A model generated the notes under the pieces. The model was not told the DNA's origin and did not search any database. It was given only the letters and a program-made list of their open reading frames with translations. The translations under genes were made by a program, and so were the position numbers. This document shows positions 8,167 to 17,502 of a DNA stretch of 64,000 bases, piece after piece. Position 1 is the stretch's first letter. Each line of letters begins with the position of its first letter. Location of the stretch: positions 558,001 to 622,000 of the forward strand of contig CAWERR010000006.1 in the NCBI GenBank assembly GCA_963811585.1, given 5' to 3'. This stretch comes from JACDHG01 sp963811585. Its GTDB lineage: Bacteria; Actinomycetota; Actinomycetes; Propionibacteriales; Nocardioidaceae.

Positions 8167-8646
8167 CTAGCTCTGATTGAAGAACCCGCCTTCGGCGATT
8201 CGCTGCTTGTCCTCGGCCGCGACCGTGACGTTCGGTGGAGACAGCAGAAAGACTTTGCTCGTGACCCGCTCGATCGATCCGCGGGTCGCAAAGACGAGCC
8301 CGGCCGAGAAGTCGACGAGACGCTTCGCGTCGTTGTCATCCATCTCCGAGAGGTTCATGATCACCGGGATGCCGTCGCGGAAATGCTCGCCGATGGTGCG
8401 CGCTTCGTTGTAGTTGCGCGGATGCAGCGTGGTGATGCGGGACAGCTCAGCGACCGTCTGGGTCGGGCGACGCCTCTCGGACAGCGAGGCAACACCCGCA
8501 GGCCGGTCGTCCGACACGGCCGCAACCGGCCGTTGCTGCGCGGGATGACGGTCGATCGCCTCGTCGGCGTAGTAGTCATCTTCGTAGCGGTCCGCGTCTT
8601 CGAGCAGGCCCAGGTAGACCCCGACCTTGCGCATTGCACTCGCCAT
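8167..8646 (-). CDS. sepF: cell division protein SepF
   Basis: 159 aa. It binds the FtsZ C-terminal tail and tethers the Z-ring to the membrane; it is the main FtsZ anchor in actinobacteria, which lack FtsA. The N-terminal amphipathic helix (MRKVGVYLGL) precedes an acidic, disordered linker. The SepF core follows, with RNYNEARTIGEHFRDGIPVIMNL as its conserved beginning and residues such as FSAGLVFA. Residue 5 is an alternative start. GGAGG and GAGG lie just upstream. The FtsZ partner, with the tail DLDVPDFLK, is encoded nearby. Confidence 0.95.
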   Translation of the reverse strand: MASAMRKVGVYLGLLEDADRYEDDYYADEAIDRHPAQQRPVAAVSDDRPAGVASLSERRRPTQTVAELSRITTLHPRNYNEARTIGEHFRDGIPVIMNLSEMDDNDAKRLVDFSAGLVFATRGSIERVTSKVFLLSPPNVTVAAEDKQRIAEGGFFNQS

Positions 8647-8718
8647 GACCTCGTAGCCTCCGTCGATGCCGTGCTGTTTGTGGGTGGCCGGCTGCCAGGC
8701 AGGCCGTCCGATCTGACA

Positions 8719-9414
8719 TTACCCGAGCGAGGGCCGCCTACCGAGCACCGCGCTGCCGACACGCACGTGTGTCGCGCCGGCCATAACAGCGGCCTCGAGG
8801 TCGTCGCTCATGCCAGCCGAGATGGCCGTCGCATCGGGGTGCTGACTGGCCACCTGGCGACTGTGCTCGGCGAGTCGTGCGTATGCCGCAACTGCGTCAC
8901 CGCCAAGGGGTGCGATCCCCATCACGCCCACCAGTCGCAGCCGTCCGCACTCGTCGATCGCCCTGGTCACCTCGAGCACCTGGTCGTCGTCGACACCACC
9001 ACCGGCCTCGCCTGCGAGGTTGACCTGCACGAAGCAGTCGAGGCTGCCGTCGAAACGGTGGGCACCGGAATTGAGGCGTTGTGCTAGGCGGCTCGAGTCG
9101 ACGGAATGGACGACGGCGGCATACGCAGGGATGCGGGCCGCCTTGTTGGACTGGATCTGACCGATGAAATGCCAGTTGATGTCGAGGTCGGAGAGCTCCG
9201 CGGCCTTCTCCTCGGCCTCCTGATGACGGTTCTCGCCGAAGTCGCGGACACCCAGATCGTGGAGGATGCGCAGGTCGCTCAGTGGCCAGGTCTTGGTGAC
9301 GACAACAAGCGTCACACCTGTCGCGTCGCGTCCCGACTCGACAGCAGCGGCCTCGATCCGGCCACGCACCTGGTCGAGTCCACGCGCGATCTGGTCGCGT
9401 CGCTCGTCAGCCAT
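8719..9414 (-). CDS. YggS/PROSC family pyridoxal phosphate homeostasis protein
   Basis: 231 aa. PLP-binding protein with an alanine-racemase-like TIM barrel. The PLP-lysine segment VTLVVVTKTWP is at residues about 29-39; FGENRHQEA, WHFIGQIQSNK and MGIAPLGG are family motifs, and SAGMSDDLEAAV near the end binds phosphate. The frame is open further upstream, but the ATG at 9414 gives the family N-terminus and overlaps the pgeF stop by 8 nt, so the pair is coupled. A yggS gene between ftsZ and sepF is typical of Gram-positive dcw clusters. Confidence 0.93.
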   Translation of the reverse strand: MADERRDQIARGLDQVRGRIEAAAVESGRDATGVTLVVVTKTWPLSDLRILHDLGVRDFGENRHQEAEEKAAELSDLDINWHFIGQIQSNKAARIPAYAAVVHSVDSSRLAQRLNSGAHRFDGSLDCFVQVNLAGEAGGGVDDDQVLEVTRAIDECGRLRLVGVMGIAPLGGDAVAAYARLAEHSRQVASQHPDATAISAGMSDDLEAAVMAGATHVRVGSAVLGRRPSLG

Positions 9415-10144
9415 CGGTCGCCGAGCGACGTACGACGATGCCGGCGAAACGCCCGGACGCAGCGCCGTCACGCCGATGGGAGTAAAGGTCGGGAGACTCG
9501 ACGGTGCAACGGGTGCGGTCGTGCACAGTGCAGCCCGAGATCGCCAACTGGGTGTTGACGGCCGCTCCCAGGTCGACAGACGGCGTGCCCCAGGTGGTGC
9601 ACGCATATGCCGACGGCACGACTGCACTGACGTCGTCGCGCATCGAGGCCGGCACCTCGTAGCAACCACCGCACACGTGTGGACCAACCCACGCTTCGAC
9701 GTCCCCAGCACCAAGCTCTCGCATGGCCGCGACGGTCGCCGGCACCACGCCGGCCACCACACCATCTCTGCCGGCGTGGGCGACGCCGATGACACCGGCT
9801 GAGGCGTCAGCGAAGACGACGGGCACGCAGTCGCCGACTCGCACGCTGAGGGCGACGTCGGGAGCCGCGGTCACGAGGGCATCGCAGCCGTCAGGTACCA
9901 GCCCGACGTCGTCGACGACACGGACCTCGGTTCCATGGACCTGCCGCATCTGGGCGAATCCGGCCACCTCGAAGGCAACAGCGACGCGCGCCAGGTTTTC
10001 GGCGAGCTCGTCAGCACGGTCGGGACGAGACCTGCTCAGGTCAAGGCTCTCGAAAGGCGGCGAGCTGACGCCGCCATGGCGGTCAGTGAACGCGACGTCT
10101 ACGACGGCCGAGGCCGCCGTAGCGCGGTCGCGGCTGGCGAACAT
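9407..10144 (-). CDS. pgeF: PgeF/YfiH family peptidoglycan-editing or polyphenol oxidase-like protein
   Basis: 245 aa, starting 3 nt after ftsZ. Family members hydrolyse nucleosides or remove L-Ser misincorporated into peptidoglycan precursors, and have been reported as multicopper oxidases. Metal-binding features are present: MRQVHG, GDCVPVVFAD, VAHAGRDG and CGGCYEV, which supply the conserved His and Cys residues. The usual HAGWRG appears here as HAGRDG, a small departure from consensus. The place immediately after ftsZ is conserved in actinobacteria (yfiH, Rv2149c). Confidence 0.88.
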   Translation of the reverse strand: MFASRDRATAASAVVDVAFTDRHGGVSSPPFESLDLSRSRPDRADELAENLARVAVAFEVAGFAQMRQVHGTEVRVVDDVGLVPDGCDALVTAAPDVALSVRVGDCVPVVFADASAGVIGVAHAGRDGVVAGVVPATVAAMRELGAGDVEAWVGPHVCGGCYEVPASMRDDVSAVVPSAYACTTWGTPSVDLGAAVNTQLAISGCTVHDRTRCTVESPDLYSHRRDGAASGRFAGIVVRRSATDG

Positions 10145-10147
10145 TGA

Positions 10148-11323
10148 CTACTTGAGGAAGTCAGGGACGTCGAGGTCTTCGTTGTCGTCGAACGGAATTG
10201 GCCGTGGCTGCTTCCCTGATGCAACTGGCTGCGGGGAGGGCATGGGCTTGCTCTCTTCTCGCGGTGGGCTGGCTTGCGCCGGGGCCGCAGTCGACACGTT
10301 CGGCTGACCAACGGGCGGGCGAGCCGTCGAGGTGTCGCGGCGAAGCGCGGGCTGCGACTGGTCGCGGCGTTTCGGCATACCGCCGTCGAAGCCGGCCGCG
10401 ATCACGGTGACTCTGACCTCGTCGCCGAGGGCGTCGTCGATGACCGCACCGAAGATGATGTTGGCCTCTGCGTGGGCGGCCTGCGACACAAGGGCTGCTG
10501 CCTCGTTGATCTCGAACAGTCCGAGGTCGGAGCCACCTGAGATCGACAGCAGCACTCCGTGCGCTCCGTCGATGGAAGCTTCGAGAAGCGGGCTCGAGAC
10601 AGCCATCTCGGCGGCGACGACGGCCCGGTCGTCACCGTTCGCACGACCGATGCCCATCAGTGCTGAGCCGGCGTTCGCCATCACTGACTTGACGTCGGCG
10701 AAGTCGAGGTTGATGAGTCCCGGTGTCGTGATCAGGTCGGTGATGCCGGAGACGCCCTGCAGCAGCACCTGGTCTGCCTGCTTGAACGCGTCGAGCACGC
10801 TGACGCTGCGATCGGAGATCGACAGCAGCCGGTCGTTGGGTATGACGATGAGGGTGTCGACCTCTTCGCGGAGGGCGGCGATGCCCTCCTCGGCCTGGTT
10901 GGCTCGACGACGACCCTCGAACGAGAACGGTCGCGTAACGACGCCGATGGTGAGCGCGCCAAGCGAGCGCGCCATCCGCGCGACGATGGGGGCGCCGCCG
11001 GTGCCGGTGCCGCCGCCTTCACCCGCAGTCACGAAGACCATGTCGGCGCCCTTGAGCACCTCTTCGATCTCTTCGCTGTGGTCGTTGGCCGCCTGTCCAC
11101 CCACCTCTGGGTCGGCGCCGGCGCCGAGCCCACGGGTCAGTTCACGACCGATGTCCAACTTGACGTCGGCGTCGCTCATGAGCAGCGCCTGCGCGTCGGT
11201 GTTGATGGCGATGAACTCCACACCTCGGAGTCCGACTTCGATCATCCGGTTGACGGCATTGACTCCACCACCGCCGATACCTACAACCTTGATGACCGCG
11301 AGATAGTTCTGCGGTGCTGCCAC
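10148..11323 (-). CDS. ftsZ: cell division GTPase FtsZ
   Basis: 391 aa, GTG start with GAGAGG upstream. Tubulin-like GTPase that forms the Z-ring. The tubulin signature GEGGGTGTGGAP is near residue 105. The nucleotide-binding VVGIGGGGVNAVNRM is at the N-terminus and the T7 loop reads NLDFADVKSVM. A Pro/Gln-rich linker (about residues 315-380) ends in the conserved C-terminal tail NEDLDVPDFLK, the SepF-binding peptide. The 191-nt gap before it, the largest inside the cluster apart from the mraZ region, probably carries its own promoters. Confidence 0.98.
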   Translation of the reverse strand: MAAPQNYLAVIKVVGIGGGGVNAVNRMIEVGLRGVEFIAINTDAQALLMSDADVKLDIGRELTRGLGAGADPEVGGQAANDHSEEIEEVLKGADMVFVTAGEGGGTGTGGAPIVARMARSLGALTIGVVTRPFSFEGRRRANQAEEGIAALREEVDTLIVIPNDRLLSISDRSVSVLDAFKQADQVLLQGVSGITDLITTPGLINLDFADVKSVMANAGSALMGIGRANGDDRAVVAAEMAVSSPLLEASIDGAHGVLLSISGGSDLGLFEINEAAALVSQAAHAEANIIFGAVIDDALGDEVRVTVIAAGFDGGMPKRRDQSQPALRRDTSTARPPVGQPNVSTAAPAQASPPREESKPMPSPQPVASGKQPRPIPFDDNEDLDVPDFLK

Positions 11324-11514
11324 GACGGGTGCCTCTCATGTGAGCTGACGACATGCGGATGTCCTGCGGTGGGGAAGACACGCGATAGGCACTTACCGTC
11401 AACCTCGAGTTGAGGGTTACGTTTGGGTCAACCTCGCGTGGTGTTCAACCTAAGTCACGCCCCCCGCCAACAGCAACCGACACGCCCGAGCGGCACGCGC
11501 GGGTCACAGATTGG
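11324..11514 (-). promoter_or_regulatory. ftsZ upstream region with three AGGTTGA repeats
   Basis: On the minus strand AGGTTGA occurs three times (plus-strand TCAACCT at 11399, 11428 and 11445), spaced 29 and 17 nt. One copy is part of TTGACG and one of TAGGTT, so the repeats may overlap promoter elements. A plausible promoter is TTGCTG with TAGGTT 18 nt later. Dedicated ftsZ promoters are usual in actinobacteria. The precise transcription starts cannot be set by eye. Confidence 0.45.
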
Positions 11515-12249
11515 TCAGCCGGGCGGACGCTTCGACGTGGTCGGCTGCGCCGGAACACTGACGTCGTAGACGGCTGCAGGGGTCTTCATGAGCAGGGCCA
11601 ACACCTGAACCTTACGGTCAGACTCTGCCGAGCTTCCCCACATCACCACTTGTCCGCCGCGCAGCATCAGCCGGATCGAGTCCATCGAGGCGGCCTCGAT
11701 GCGTTTCGTCTCGTCGCGGACAGCGGGCGGGAGCGCATTGATGACGGCGGACACCTCTCTGAGGGCCGTCCGGTCCGCCTCGCCGTGGAACTCGACGATG
11801 GCGAGCCCCGGGTCACGGACGTCGGCCTTGCGATACATCGCACCCTCGTGATCCATCAGCCACCAGGCCCCGCCGCGATGAATCGTGGCGACCGGGGTGC
11901 GTTCGGTGATGGTGATCGTGAGGGTGTCGGGCCAGGACCGGTGTACCGACACCGTGTCGACGACCGGGATGGCGGACACGCGCCGGTTGACGTCGTCGAG
12001 GTCGAGGCGGACAAGCGGCGTACCTGTCGGAACCTGGGCGGCCGCGATGACCTCGTCCGCCGAGATCGTGGTGGCACCGTTCACCTCGACGTGGTCGGTG
12101 TCGAGCCAGCTGGAGAAGAGCAGCGCCCAACCGGCAAACGCGATAACACCGCAGATGGCGATCGTCACGAGGGCCGGACGCAGCGTCTGCAGCCGCCGCT
12201 GCCAGTGCCGGCGGACGAACCGGGACGACGAGTCAAGCGCGCGCCTCAC
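11515..12249 (-). CDS. ftsQ: cell division protein FtsQ
   Basis: 244 aa, GTG start overlapping the murC stop by 4 nt. Bitopic membrane protein of the divisome. A basic cytoplasmic tail of about 28 residues is followed by one membrane segment (VTIAICGVIAFAGWALLF). The extracytoplasmic POTRA domain begins VEVNGATTISADEVIAAAQV, and the beta domain includes SWPDTLTITITERTPVATI. It joins the FtsB- and FtsL-type partners to recruit FtsW and FtsI. Confidence 0.92.
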   Translation of the reverse strand: MRRALDSSSRFVRRHWQRRLQTLRPALVTIAICGVIAFAGWALLFSSWLDTDHVEVNGATTISADEVIAAAQVPTGTPLVRLDLDDVNRRVSAIPVVDTVSVHRSWPDTLTITITERTPVATIHRGGAWWLMDHEGAMYRKADVRDPGLAIVEFHGEADRTALREVSAVINALPPAVRDETKRIEAASMDSIRLMLRGGQVVMWGSSAESDRKVQVLALLMKTPAAVYDVSVPAQPTTSKRPPG

Positions 12250-13664
12250 GACAGCTCCTGCTGTTTCAACAGGCCGAGCAGCAGAGGGCCGACGCTGGTC
12301 ACGTCACCTGCTCCGAGGGTGATGACGACGTCGCCAGGTCGGGCCCGCGACGCGAGCTCGGGTGCGGCCGCCGACCAGACGGGCACGAACACAACGGCCG
12401 TCGCCGGCAACGGCACGGCGGAGGCAACCGTCTGGCCGCTAACCGTCGGATCGGGGTCTTCGCGCGATGCATAGACGTCCATCACGACGACTTCGTCGGC
12501 ACGACCTAGTGCCTCACCCATCTGTGTGGCAAAGGTTTTCGTGCGACTGAACAGATGCGGCTGGAAGCAGACCAAGAGCCTTCCGTCGGTCAGGGTCCGG
12601 GCAGCCGAAAGGTCCGCGGCAATCTCGGCTGGATGATGGGCATAGCTGTCGAAGACGCGGACACCGCCGACTTCGCCCTTGAACTCCATGCGGCGACCAC
12701 TGCCCTCGAACGACGCCAACCCCTGAGCCAGCACGTCGAAGTCGAAGCCCAGCTGCAGCCCCGCGGCCAGCGCCGCGACGGCGTCGATGACGTAGTGATG
12801 ACCTGGCACTTGAAGCTCGACCGTGCCCAAGGCAACGCCGTTGTGGATCACCTCGAAGGCGGAGCCTCCCCCGCTGAACCGGAGGGACGTCGCCTGGAGG
12901 TCACACTCCTCGCCGAGCCCCGCTCTGACCACCGACAGGTCACGTTGCACAGCCCGCTGAGCGAGTGCCGCCGCACCAGGATCATCAACGCAGCACACGA
13001 GAAAGCCACCCGGCTGGATTCGCTCGATGAACTCCTCGAAGACCGCGGTGTAAGCCTCCACCGAGCCGAAGTGGTCGAGGTGGTCGACGTCGATGTTTGT
13101 CACGACTGCCCCGAGCGGTGTGTAGGTCAGGATCGCGGCATCACTCTCGTCACCTTCGGCCACGAAGATGTCGCCGCTGCCGTGTGCGGCGTTGAGACCG
13201 GAGGCGTTGAGTGTCGAGCCGATTGAGTACGACGGATCGGTCCCGGTCGCAAGTAGCGCCGTCGCGAGCATCGACGTTGTCGTGGTCTTCCCGTGGGTGC
13301 CTGTGACGACGACGGATCGCCGCCCGATCATCACCGACTGGACGGCAGCCGACCTAGGCCACAGGCGCAACCCGAGCTCTCGTGCTCGCACAATCTCGGG
13401 GTTGTCGTCACGTACGGCGGTCGACGCAACGACCGTGTCTGCATCCTCGACGTGCTCGGCGTCGTGGCCAACCCAGCACTGGATGCCCATACTGCGAAGG
13501 GAATCGAGCATCGCTGAGTCGGCCATGTCGCTGCCGGTCACCGTGACTCCGCGGTCAGCCATGACGCGCGCAATGCTCGACAGCGCGGCACCGCCAATGC
13601 CGACGAAGTGCACCCGGCCGAGCTCCTCGGCTGGGTAGACGTGATCGGGGACAGCCAGTTTCAT
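12246..13664 (-). CDS. murC: UDP-N-acetylmuramate--L-alanine ligase
   Basis: 472 aa. It adds L-Ala to UDP-MurNAc with ATP in the cytoplasm. The N-terminal HFVGIGGAALSSIARVM is the UDP-binding Rossmann-like loop and TGTHGKTTTTSM is the ATP loop. DSYAHHPAEI is the Mur ligase C-terminal signature. It overlaps murG and ftsQ by 4 nt on either side. Length is normal for the family. Confidence 0.97.
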   Translation of the reverse strand: MKLAVPDHVYPAEELGRVHFVGIGGAALSSIARVMADRGVTVTGSDMADSAMLDSLRSMGIQCWVGHDAEHVEDADTVVASTAVRDDNPEIVRARELGLRLWPRSAAVQSVMIGRRSVVVTGTHGKTTTTSMLATALLATGTDPSYSIGSTLNASGLNAAHGSGDIFVAEGDESDAAILTYTPLGAVVTNIDVDHLDHFGSVEAYTAVFEEFIERIQPGGFLVCCVDDPGAAALAQRAVQRDLSVVRAGLGEECDLQATSLRFSGGGSAFEVIHNGVALGTVELQVPGHHYVIDAVAALAAGLQLGFDFDVLAQGLASFEGSGRRMEFKGEVGGVRVFDSYAHHPAEIAADLSAARTLTDGRLLVCFQPHLFSRTKTFATQMGEALGRADEVVVMDVYASREDPDPTVSGQTVASAVPLPATAVVFVPVWSAAAPELASRARPGDVVITLGAGDVTSVGPLLLGLLKQQELS

Positions 13665-14749
13665 CGCGACACCGCCGCCACGATCATGTCTGCGAGTCGG
13701 TCGTCTGCGTCGCGTCCGATGAGGCCGGTTGCCGCAGCGCTCATCTCGTGGAGTCGCGCGGTGTTGAGCAGCAGCGGCGGCAGGGTGCGTCGCACCCAGT
13801 CAGGGGTGAAGTCGGCGTCATCGACGAGGACGGCGCCGCCGGCCTCGACCACGGCAGCCGCGTTGCGAGCCTGCTCGCCGTTGCCGTGCGGCAGCGGAAC
13901 GAACACCGACGGCAGCCCGATCGCGGCAGCCTCCGTCACGGAGTTGGCCCCCGCCCTTCCCACCATGGCGTCGGCCGCGGCATAGGCGAGCTCCATCCGG
14001 TCGACATAGTCCACGACGACGTACGGCACCTCCGCGTGTAGTCCTCCTGCCGTCAACGGCACGTCGCCCTTTACTCCCTTGACGTGCAGGACCTGAACAC
14101 CCGCGGCTGCGAAGTCGTGGGCTGCGGCACCCATCGACTCGTTGATTCGTCGTGCACCCTGTGAGCCCCCCGTCACGAGCAAGGTCGGGGCATCCTGGTC
14201 GAGACCGAAGTGTTCGCGCGCCAGGGCCCGGAGCTCCGCCCGGTCGAGGGTCGAGATTGACCTTCGGATCGGCAAGCCGATGAACCGGGCATGCGGCAGC
14301 GCGGTGTCGGGGAACGACGTCGCGACCAAGTCGGTGCACAGCCTGGCGCCGAAACGGTTGGCGAGACCTGGCAAGGCGTTGCCCTCGTGGATGACGAGGG
14401 GGAGCTTCTTCTTGCGTGCAACGACATACACGGGCATGGAGACGTAGCCGCCGAAGCCGACAACGACGTCGGGTGCGACCCGTTCGACGAGTGCACGCGT
14501 GGCCGACACGGCCTGGCGCAGCCGACCTGGGACGCGGATGAGGTCAAGCGACACCGATCTCGGAAAGGGGACGGGAGGGATCAGCTCGAGCGTGTAGCCG
14601 GCTTCGGGAACTACCCGCGTCTCGAGACCTCGCTCCGTGCCAACACAGGTGATCTCGACGTCGGGCATCCGGCGGCGTAGCGCATCAGCCGTGGCGATGA
14701 GCGGCGACGTGTGGCCGGCCGAGCCACCGCCCGCAAGGAGAACGCGCAC
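13661..14749 (-). CDS. murG: UDP-GlcNAc:lipid I N-acetylglucosaminyltransferase
   Basis: 362 aa from the GTG at 14749, chosen because it yields the family N-terminus VRVLLAGGGSAGHTSPLIA directly after the ftsW stop (10 nt gap). The open frame reaches back into ftsW but that part does not resemble MurG. It makes lipid II on the inner face of the membrane. Glycine-rich loops GGGSAGH, VGFGGYVSMP and VTGGSQGARRIN are present, and GRAGANSVTEAAAIGLPSVFVP is the UDP-GlcNAc-binding region. Confidence 0.96.
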   Translation of the reverse strand: MRVLLAGGGSAGHTSPLIATADALRRRMPDVEITCVGTERGLETRVVPEAGYTLELIPPVPFPRSVSLDLIRVPGRLRQAVSATRALVERVAPDVVVGFGGYVSMPVYVVARKKKLPLVIHEGNALPGLANRFGARLCTDLVATSFPDTALPHARFIGLPIRRSISTLDRAELRALAREHFGLDQDAPTLLVTGGSQGARRINESMGAAAHDFAAAGVQVLHVKGVKGDVPLTAGGLHAEVPYVVVDYVDRMELAYAAADAMVGRAGANSVTEAAAIGLPSVFVPLPHGNGEQARNAAAVVEAGGAVLVDDADFTPDWVRRTLPPLLLNTARLHEMSAAATGLIGRDADDRLADMIVAAVSR

Positions 14750-14759
14750 CGTCCGCGCC

Positions 14760-15992
14760 CTAACGAGAGACGCCGGCGCGGGTGGGGCGACGGCGTCGCG
14801 CACGCAGCGCTGCCTGTGCGCCGGGCTCGTGGCGCGCGAACGACGTGAGCAGACCAAGTGCGACCAGGGTCGGGAGGAGGGCCGATCCACCGTAGGAGAT
14901 GAGCGGAAGCGGGATCCCGATCACCGGCAGCAGACCGAGCACCATCCCGATGTTGATCAACGCCTGTGCCAGGAGCCAGACGACAATGCCGGCCGATGCG
15001 TACTTGACGAACGGGTCTTTCGTGCGGGCCGCGATGCGGATGCCGACGTAGGCGAGCGCGGCGAACAATCCGAGGACGACGAGCGTTCCGAACAGTCCGA
15101 ACTCCTCTCCGATGATCGCGAAGATGTAGTCGGTGTGTGCGGCCGGGAGACCACCCCACTTCTGGCTGCTGGCACCGATCCCGGTCCCCCACAATCCTCC
15201 GGTGGCAAGGGCGAAGAAGCCGTGGCTGGCCTGCCAGCCGTTGTCACCGTACTCGGAGATCGGATCCACGAAGCTGGTCAGCCGCGCGACGCGCTCGCGC
15301 TCTGTGGTGGCGATCGCGAACACCGCAACGGAGATGACCAGCAGGGCGCCGACGAACAGCCGGGCCGGCGCACCGACAACCCACAGCATTCCCAGCACGA
15401 TGGCGACCAGGACGAGCGCGGTACCGAGGTCTCGCTGTCCGATGACGAGGCCCACCACGACGAGCGAGATCGGGACCATCGGCACGATCAGGTGCCGCCA
15501 CTGGCGCAGCAGCCGTCCCTTGCGGGCGTACACGTCAGCGAGCCACAGCACCAGCGCGAGCTTCGCGAACTCCGAGGGCTGCACCTGAAACGGTCCCACG
15601 GAGATCCAGTTTCGGTTGCCGTTGACGAGCACCCCAAAGCCAGGGAAGTACGTCATGACGATCAAGCCACAGGAGACCATCAAAGCCGGCCAGGACAGGC
15701 CGCGGATGACCCGCTGCGGCAGCCGTGAGGCGACCCAGGCGATGGGCAGGCCGATGCCAACCCACATCGCCTGCCTGCCGAAGATGGCGTAGGAGCTGCC
15801 GTACTCGCGCAGAGACGAGACGCTGGATGCGCTCAGAACCATCAGCAACCCGAGACAGAGCAGCAACGCAGTCACGCCGACGATGAGGTGGTATGACGTC
15901 AACGGCCGGTCGAGGGTCCGCTTGAGTGCAGCGGCCAGTCCGTCACCCGACGCTTTCCGCGCCTCCGAGGTTTCGCTGGTCGTGGTCGCCAC
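14760..15992 (-). CDS. ftsW: SEDS peptidoglycan glycosyltransferase FtsW
   Basis: 410 aa with about ten membrane segments. It polymerises lipid II at the septum with FtsI. The start of TM1 is TSYHLIVGVTALLLCLGLLM. The SEDS signature includes FQVQPSEFAKLALVLWLADV, GQRDLGTALVLVAI, and GIPLPLISYGGSALLPTLVA near the C-terminus. The basic C-terminal tail is short. It lies between murD and murG as in other actinobacterial dcw clusters. Confidence 0.96.
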   Translation of the reverse strand: MATTTSETSEARKASGDGLAAALKRTLDRPLTSYHLIVGVTALLLCLGLLMVLSASSVSSLREYGSSYAIFGRQAMWVGIGLPIAWVASRLPQRVIRGLSWPALMVSCGLIVMTYFPGFGVLVNGNRNWISVGPFQVQPSEFAKLALVLWLADVYARKGRLLRQWRHLIVPMVPISLVVVGLVIGQRDLGTALVLVAIVLGMLWVVGAPARLFVGALLVISVAVFAIATTERERVARLTSFVDPISEYGDNGWQASHGFFALATGGLWGTGIGASSQKWGGLPAAHTDYIFAIIGEEFGLFGTLVVLGLFAALAYVGIRIAARTKDPFVKYASAGIVVWLLAQALINIGMVLGLLPVIGIPLPLISYGGSALLPTLVALGLLTSFARHEPGAQAALRARRRRPTRAGVSR

Positions 15993-16037
15993 GTGTGCCC
16001 TTCTCGAGTGTCTCGCGCCGCGTCGGCGATCGGTCGG

Positions 16038-17498
16038 TCAGCGTGCGCGTAGCTCGTCCACGGCCGCTGAGAACGCGTCACCTCGGGCCGCGAAGCTCGC
16101 GAACAGATCCTGGGACGCGCAGCCCGGCGCGAGCAGCACCGTGTCGCCAGGGCGCGCAAGCGACGCAGCAGCGTGGACGACACGTTCCATGACTCCAGTG
16201 TCCGTGCCCGGCACTTCGATCACAGGCACATCCGGCGCGTGTCGCGAAAGCGCGGCCGAGATCACGCCGCGATCAGTGCCCAGGAGGACAACGGCGCGCA
16301 ACCGATCGGCTGATTCCTGGACGAGCTCGTCGAACGTCGCACCCTTCGCAAGTCCCCCAGCGACCCAGACAACAGGGTCGAACGCCTGCAACGACGCTAG
16401 TGCAGCATGCGGATTGGTGGCTTTGGAGTCGTCGACGTACCGCACGTCGCCCACGACAGCGACCTCGGCGATCCGATGGCTGTCGAGCTGGTAGCCCTGA
16501 AGTCCCCGGCGGACGGCTCCGGGGGCTACACCGAACGATCGTGCGAGCGCCGCCGCGGCCAGCGCGTTGGCGACGTTGTGCGGCGCGGCCGTGGGGACGT
16601 CGACGACGCGGGCAAGCTCGGCGGCGTTCCGGTCACGTCCCTCGATGAATGCTCGATCCGCGATCACCTCGTCGACGATCCCAATCATCCCGACGGAGGG
16701 CACCCCCAGGGTGAAGCCGATCGCTCGACAGCCCTCGACTACCTCTGCCTCTTCGACCAGCGCGCGAGTGATCGGCGCATCGGCGTTGTAGACGGCAGAG
16801 ATCTGGCAACGTTCGTACACGCGCGCCTTCGCGGCGGTGTAGCGCTCAAGGTCGCCGTGCCAGACGAGGTGGTCGGGGGCGACGTTGAGCACCGCGGCCG
16901 AATGCGCAGACAGCGAATGCAACCAGTGCAGCTGGTGGGATGAGAGCTCCACCGCAAGTACGTCGAACGGCTCCGGGTCCATCACCACCTCACACATCGG
17001 CACGCCGACGTTGCCGGCAGCAACGGACCGAAGGCCGTCTGCCCTCAGCATCGCGTCGAGCATCTGGACCGTCGTCGTCTTGCCGTTGGTTCCGGTGAGG
17101 CAGAGCCACGGTGCCGCGTGATCGGGGTCGCGAAGCCGCCAGGCCAGCTCGACGTCTCCCCAGATCGGCAGCCCGCGTGAGACCGCCTCGACCGACAGGG
17201 GCGCACCCGGCGGGATGCCCGGCGACATCACGACCAGGTCGACATCCGTCGGGAGATCGCGGACCGGGTCGCCGCCGAGCTGGACGTCGACGCCGAGGAT
17301 CTGGAGCAAGGTCGCCTTCTCACGAGAGCTGTCGTCGACCGAGTCCGCAATGACGGTCACCCGGGCGCCGAGGTGCTGCAAGGCGTCTGCGGCTGCGAAG
17401 CCGGACATCCCAAGACCACCGACGGCGACGCGCAGCTGGTCCCAGGGCGAGAGGCGGTCGGCCGCTGCCAGCCACGGCAGCTCACGCGACGGGGTCAT
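16038..17498 (-). CDS. murD: UDP-N-acetylmuramoyl-L-alanine--D-glutamate ligase
   Basis: 486 aa from the ATG at 17498, four nucleotides after the mraY stop; the frame also runs upstream into mraY. It adds D-Glu to UDP-MurNAc-Ala. Motifs: VAVGGLGMSGFAAADAL for the UDP substrate, CLTGTNGKTTTVQMLDAM for ATP, and VDDSKATNPHAALASL as the Mur ligase family motif. AGGLAKGATFDEL and LLAPGCASQDLFASFAARG near the end are MurD-specific. Confidence 0.97.
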   Translation of the reverse strand: MTPSRELPWLAAADRLSPWDQLRVAVGGLGMSGFAAADALQHLGARVTVIADSVDDSSREKATLLQILGVDVQLGGDPVRDLPTDVDLVVMSPGIPPGAPLSVEAVSRGLPIWGDVELAWRLRDPDHAAPWLCLTGTNGKTTTVQMLDAMLRADGLRSVAAGNVGVPMCEVVMDPEPFDVLAVELSSHQLHWLHSLSAHSAAVLNVAPDHLVWHGDLERYTAAKARVYERCQISAVYNADAPITRALVEEAEVVEGCRAIGFTLGVPSVGMIGIVDEVIADRAFIEGRDRNAAELARVVDVPTAAPHNVANALAAAALARSFGVAPGAVRRGLQGYQLDSHRIAEVAVVGDVRYVDDSKATNPHAALASLQAFDPVVWVAGGLAKGATFDELVQESADRLRAVVLLGTDRGVISAALSRHAPDVPVIEVPGTDTGVMERVVHAAASLARPGDTVLLAPGCASQDLFASFAARGDAFSAAVDELRAR

Positions 17499-17502
17499 TC
17501 CG

